Below, piece by piece: positions 62,501-64,000 of a stretch of DNA of 64,000 bases. The notes beneath the pieces were generated by a model that ran no database searches, was not told the origin of the DNA, and worked only from the letters and a program-made list of their open reading frames with translations. Within the stretch, counting starts at the first letter, position 1. The number at the start of each line of letters is the position of its first letter. The stretch comes from Calliopsis andreniformis (lineage: Eukaryota; Arthropoda; Insecta; Hymenoptera; Andrenidae): contig NC_135064.1 of the NCBI RefSeq assembly GCF_051401765.1, forward strand, positions 29,526,287 through 29,590,286. Direction: 5' to 3'. The position numbers and the translations under genes were made by a program.

Positions 62501-63230
62501 AGAGGTACTGGCCATTCAGGCATGTGCGGAAATGCTCGCGGAAAGGGATGTAAGGAACAAGAAAATAGCTATCTGCTCGGATAGCCAAGCGGCGCTGAAG
62601 GCGCTCTGTAAGCATGCTCACAAGTCCATAACGGTTATGGAGTGCAAGAAGAAATTGAACGAGCTGGCAGAAAGAACAAACAGGATAACCCTGATCTGGG
62701 TGCCGGGACACGAGGGAATAAAAGGGAATGAGATGGCGGATAAGCTAGCAAACCAAGGATCAGACGAGGTCCCGATAGGAATGGAACCTTATTTACCGAT
62801 GTCGGTATTAACGATAAAGACAGCAATTAAGCAATGGACATTGGGAGAGAGGAAGAGGAAATGGCTGGAAACAGAGGGCTGCAGGGAAGCAAAGGAGATG
62901 CTAGGGGAAGAGCCGAAGTACAAATATGCGAAAAATTTAATAGCATTGGACAGAGGAAGGTGTAGACTGTTATCAGGACTGCTAACGGGACATGCCCAAC
63001 TGAAGCTTCATCTGGCGAGAATGAAGCAGCAAGTAGATAGATTGTGCAGCTTTTGTGAAGAGGAAGAAGAGAGCAGTGCTCATGTCATATGCAAGTGCCC
63101 TGGACTTATGAATACACGCAAAAAATTTCTGGGGAAATATTTCCTGGAAACGCAAGAGGTAGGGCAGATAAAACTAGAGAAACTATTAAGGTATGTAATG
63201 AAGGTTAACCCGTGGAAACATCCGGGTTAA
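59541..63230 (+). CDS. Non-LTR retrotransposon polyprotein: endonuclease, reverse transcriptase, RNase H
   Basis: 1229 aa; Met8 (MSLRFIQINL) is a likelier start than Met1, as it sits directly before the endonuclease. The APE-type endonuclease spans ~10-235, with QINLHHSE, catalytic E43 in IQEPW, Y115, D148/N150 in GGDMNAKH and S222-D223-H224. The reverse transcriptase spans ~460-730, with PGVDG (463-467), D594 in FLDIEGAFN, GCPQGG (649-654) and YADD (682-685). RNase H has D953, E988, D1014, H1057 and D1067, a complete catalytic set. A zinc knuckle C1169-C1172-H1181-C1186 ends the protein. It nicks target DNA and copies element RNA from the nick. All catalytic residues are present, so it is probably functional. 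The RNase H and LDIEGAFN segment favour the LOA group over R1 proper. Confidence 0.95.
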   Translation: MFQRPLIMSLRFIQINLHHSEAASAALTRNMARDRIDVALIQEPWTAHGGIRGLGLVGKVWALNNKQARTCILTRKGLDVSTIRQYNARDMAVVSMNIRDEEEQEERTIYVASVYAPWNAKEKRPGMAVQKFMEFAQDKGVEVLIGGDMNAKHKRWGSTTTDTKGEELMEFILANGLVTLNRGNRHTFETMTRKEVLDVTMCSQSLAGKMKGWRVSSDISFSDHKYIRFEVDVGQQQEVQMRRNPRATNWKRYGEIVKAHKHEFPSRYGTEEELNEAVDKLTQVLREAWEDSTEEIEFRNKVKIPWWNRTLEKEQKEIMRRIKTAKRKGGVARWNEVRELTRIFKRKVIVAKRESWKEFCAGIKGVSEATRLSKMLGGEVREQLGALRKEDGTYTETNEESLNMLLTEHFPGFSGVPLETNEGMNKEGTLNVIQRPGWEIANKIVRPDRVEWAVESFLPYKTPGVDGIYPKMIKVAMPYIKEFVVKIMRASLALGIIPQLWKVTRVTFIPKPGKTDYTVAKAFRPISLTSFLLKMLERLIDRYMKEVTLTMKPLHNKQHAFRIGHSVEVALHNLVSEVEEAMRKKFLTIASFLDIEGAFNQTSTELIVNSLREFGENEYVVRWISNMLTTRELQTSKGETITKGFVNRGCPQGGILSPLLWCVAVDKLLHDLDKTGVVVLAYADDVTFLATGRNETIVVCKARKALLVLEEWCDKTGLSVNPTKMETVLFTRKINRPTITGLKYKGQTLQFSREVKYLGIWLNDRLTWRKHVFKQINKAKANLAMLGRVVGPTWGLTPQITKWMYESIVLPRLTFGSIIWWETTNMRTVKERLDGLQGLALKRILGTLSTTPTRAAEVVTGMEPLDIKIKAIAMKTAHRLVTWGVWKERSYGHSSILKLEGDDHVRELVSMRQDNQILKYMFQRKFQVRIGSRAKQGTAGHEWKDYHQVWFTDGSRKEGVTGAAWTNEEGTDKGILHLGKLATVFQAEVLAIQACAEMLAERDVRNKKIAICSDSQAALKALCKHAHKSITVMECKKKLNELAERTNRITLIWVPGHEGIKGNEMADKLANQGSDEVPIGMEPYLPMSVLTIKTAIKQWTLGERKRKWLETEGCREAKEMLGEEPKYKYAKNLIALDRGRCRLLSGLLTGHAQLKLHLARMKQQVDRLCSFCEEEEESSAHVICKCPGLMNTRKKFLGKYFLETQEVGQIKLEKLLRYVMKVNPWKHPG

Positions 63231-63365
63231 CCTCGCGAGAAGAAAAAAAAAAAAAAAGAAGAAAAAAAAAGAAAGAGAAAGAAAAAAAAAAAAAAAAATA
63301 GGAACAGAACGGAGAGTCCAGGGAGGTGGGGACACATAACAAACGAAGGTCCACACTGACTAAAG

Positions 63366-63400
63366 ATCATTCAAACGAATGATAGGATCCAAAGGATCCT
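63366..63400 (+). other. Two abutting perfect hairpins in the 3' UTR
   Basis: ATCATTC-AAAC-GAATGAT (63366-63383) is followed without a gap by AGGATCC-AAA-GGATCCT (63384-63400), each with a 7-bp perfect stem. GAGTCC (about 63314) and GGACTC (about 63405) could enclose them in a longer stem. Stem-loops near the 3' end are recognised by reverse transcriptases of some non-LTR elements. Confidence 0.65.
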
Positions 63401-63847
63401 GGAGGGACTCACGGGTGGGGGCGAGGTCGGGGCCCTCATCAGGATATACATAGAAACGAATTGATATAGTAAATGGTGGTTTTCAGCAACAGGAGCAGAG
63501 GAAGAGGCACGGGCAAAAGGATGGGAAGACAGGAGACGGACAGAAGAAGAAGGACGACAAGGATCAGGAAGGTCAAAAGGAATTTAGGCAAGGAGGAAGG
63601 GAGGAAGGATGATATATCGATTAATTAAAAGAAAAAGGAGGACTAGTCTGTTCGCAGGGACACGAAGGAGGAGAGGGGTATAGCGGAAGAAGGGGAACAG
63701 AGAGAAAGGACAAGGACACGGGTAAGGACAGGGGAGAGCAGGAAATCGGGAAGAAGAAGGAAAAAGCAGAAGGAGAATGAAGATGACGAAGAAGAAATGG
63801 AAAGCAAAAGATGAGAAGGAAGAAATGTACATAGGCACATATATGTA

Positions 63848-63853
63848 AATAAA
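63848..63853 (+). terminator. Polyadenylation signal AATAAA (first)
   Basis: Canonical hexamer in the 3' UTR, about 107 nt before the A-run; too far to specify that end. Confidence 0.5.
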
Positions 63854-63915
63854 GCCGGACTAAGCAGAAAGTCTGCATACCGTAACGAAAGTAACCGTCA
63901 ACATGTATAAAAATC

Positions 63916-63921
63916 AATAAA
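63916..63921 (+). terminator. Polyadenylation signal AATAAA (second)
   Basis: Canonical hexamer 39 nt before the A-run, followed by a G/T-rich stretch. Likely the signal that sets the 3' end of the element RNA. Confidence 0.6.
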
Positions 63922-64000
63922 GATTGGAAAGGGAGGGGTGAGGGGTGTTTTCTTGTACCTAAAAAAAAAAAAACACACAAACAGCATAAGATAAAATAAA

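Larger units (their letters stand above)
55712..63973 (+). mobile_element. Full-length-looking non-LTR retrotransposon, LOA/R1-like
   Basis: About 8.26 kb with a candidate ribozyme at the 5' end, three intact ORFs in three different frames, a 3' UTR with hairpins and polyadenylation signals, and an A-run. There are no long terminal repeats. The polyprotein has endonuclease, reverse transcriptase, RNase H and a terminal zinc knuckle, the order seen in the I and LOA groups. The segment LDIEGAFN around the first catalytic aspartate suggests the LOA group, from memory of that family and without an alignment. All frames are open, so the copy may be young. Neither the target-site duplication nor the right flank can be established, because the window ends 27 bp after the A-run. 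Confidence 0.85.
63231..63973 (+). other. 3' untranslated region of the retrotransposon
   Basis: Begins with A-rich low-complexity sequence (about 63243-63299), then mixed purine-rich DNA with no ORF of note on the + strand, and ends in a 13-A run at 63961-63973. The last 27 bases of the window (CACACAAACAG...) are probably flank or tail sequence. Confidence 0.75.

Noticed and set aside
63961..64000. Re-entry into the array after the retrotransposon
   Set aside because: GCATAAGATAAAA near the window end matches 13 bases of the unit (for example at 55,376), but the following bases differ and the window stops, so it cannot be separated from chance.
1..64000. Insect telomere repeats (TTAGG)n or LTR retrotransposon ends
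   Set aside because: Not seen in the window; the mobile element lacks terminal repeats.

Overview
The window is eukaryotic. There is no operon structure, ribosome-binding-site logic or dense coding, and coding signal is confined to the last 8 kb. A non-LTR retrotransposon of a type common in arthropods and the very CpG-rich flanking DNA suggest an insect, possibly a hymenopteran. That is an inference; no host gene in the window settles the species.

Region 1 (1-55,679) is a head-to-tail tandem array of a 6.4-7.4 kb unit: eight complete copies and a truncated ninth, very similar to each other by eye. I found no rRNA, tRNA or long conserved ORF in it, and the many open frames look like by-products of CpG-rich, stop-poor DNA. 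The unit is modular. In order it has a purine-rich segment, a hairpin-rich segment, an invariant block with small ORFs and splice-like signals on both strands, a CT-rich ~286 bp subrepeat (1-4 copies), two copies of an ~82 bp dispersed motif (M1, M2), a GC-rich 111-130 bp subrepeat (2-8 copies) and a third motif copy (M3). Differences in unit length come almost entirely from the two subrepeats. The identity and function of the array are unknown.

Region 2 (55,680-55,711) is the junction: a run of 26 G follows about 60 nt where the ninth unit abruptly becomes divergent.

Region 3 (about 55,712-63,973) is an apparently full-length, intact non-LTR retrotransposon on the + strand. It has three consecutive ORFs: a highly charged 444 aa protein of unknown function, a 442 aa ORF1-like protein, and a 1229 aa polyprotein with apurinic-like endonuclease, reverse transcriptase (YADD), RNase H and a C-terminal zinc knuckle. 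It resembles the LOA/R1 group. At its 5' end the sequence can fold into a nested pseudoknot with the strand order of an HDV-like self-cleaving ribozyme. Its 3' UTR contains two abutting perfect hairpins, then polyadenylation signals and an A-run. Together these suggest an element that frees its own 5' end by ribozyme cleavage, translates three ORFs and primes reverse transcription from a structured 3' end. The ribozyme is the most interesting candidate in the window.
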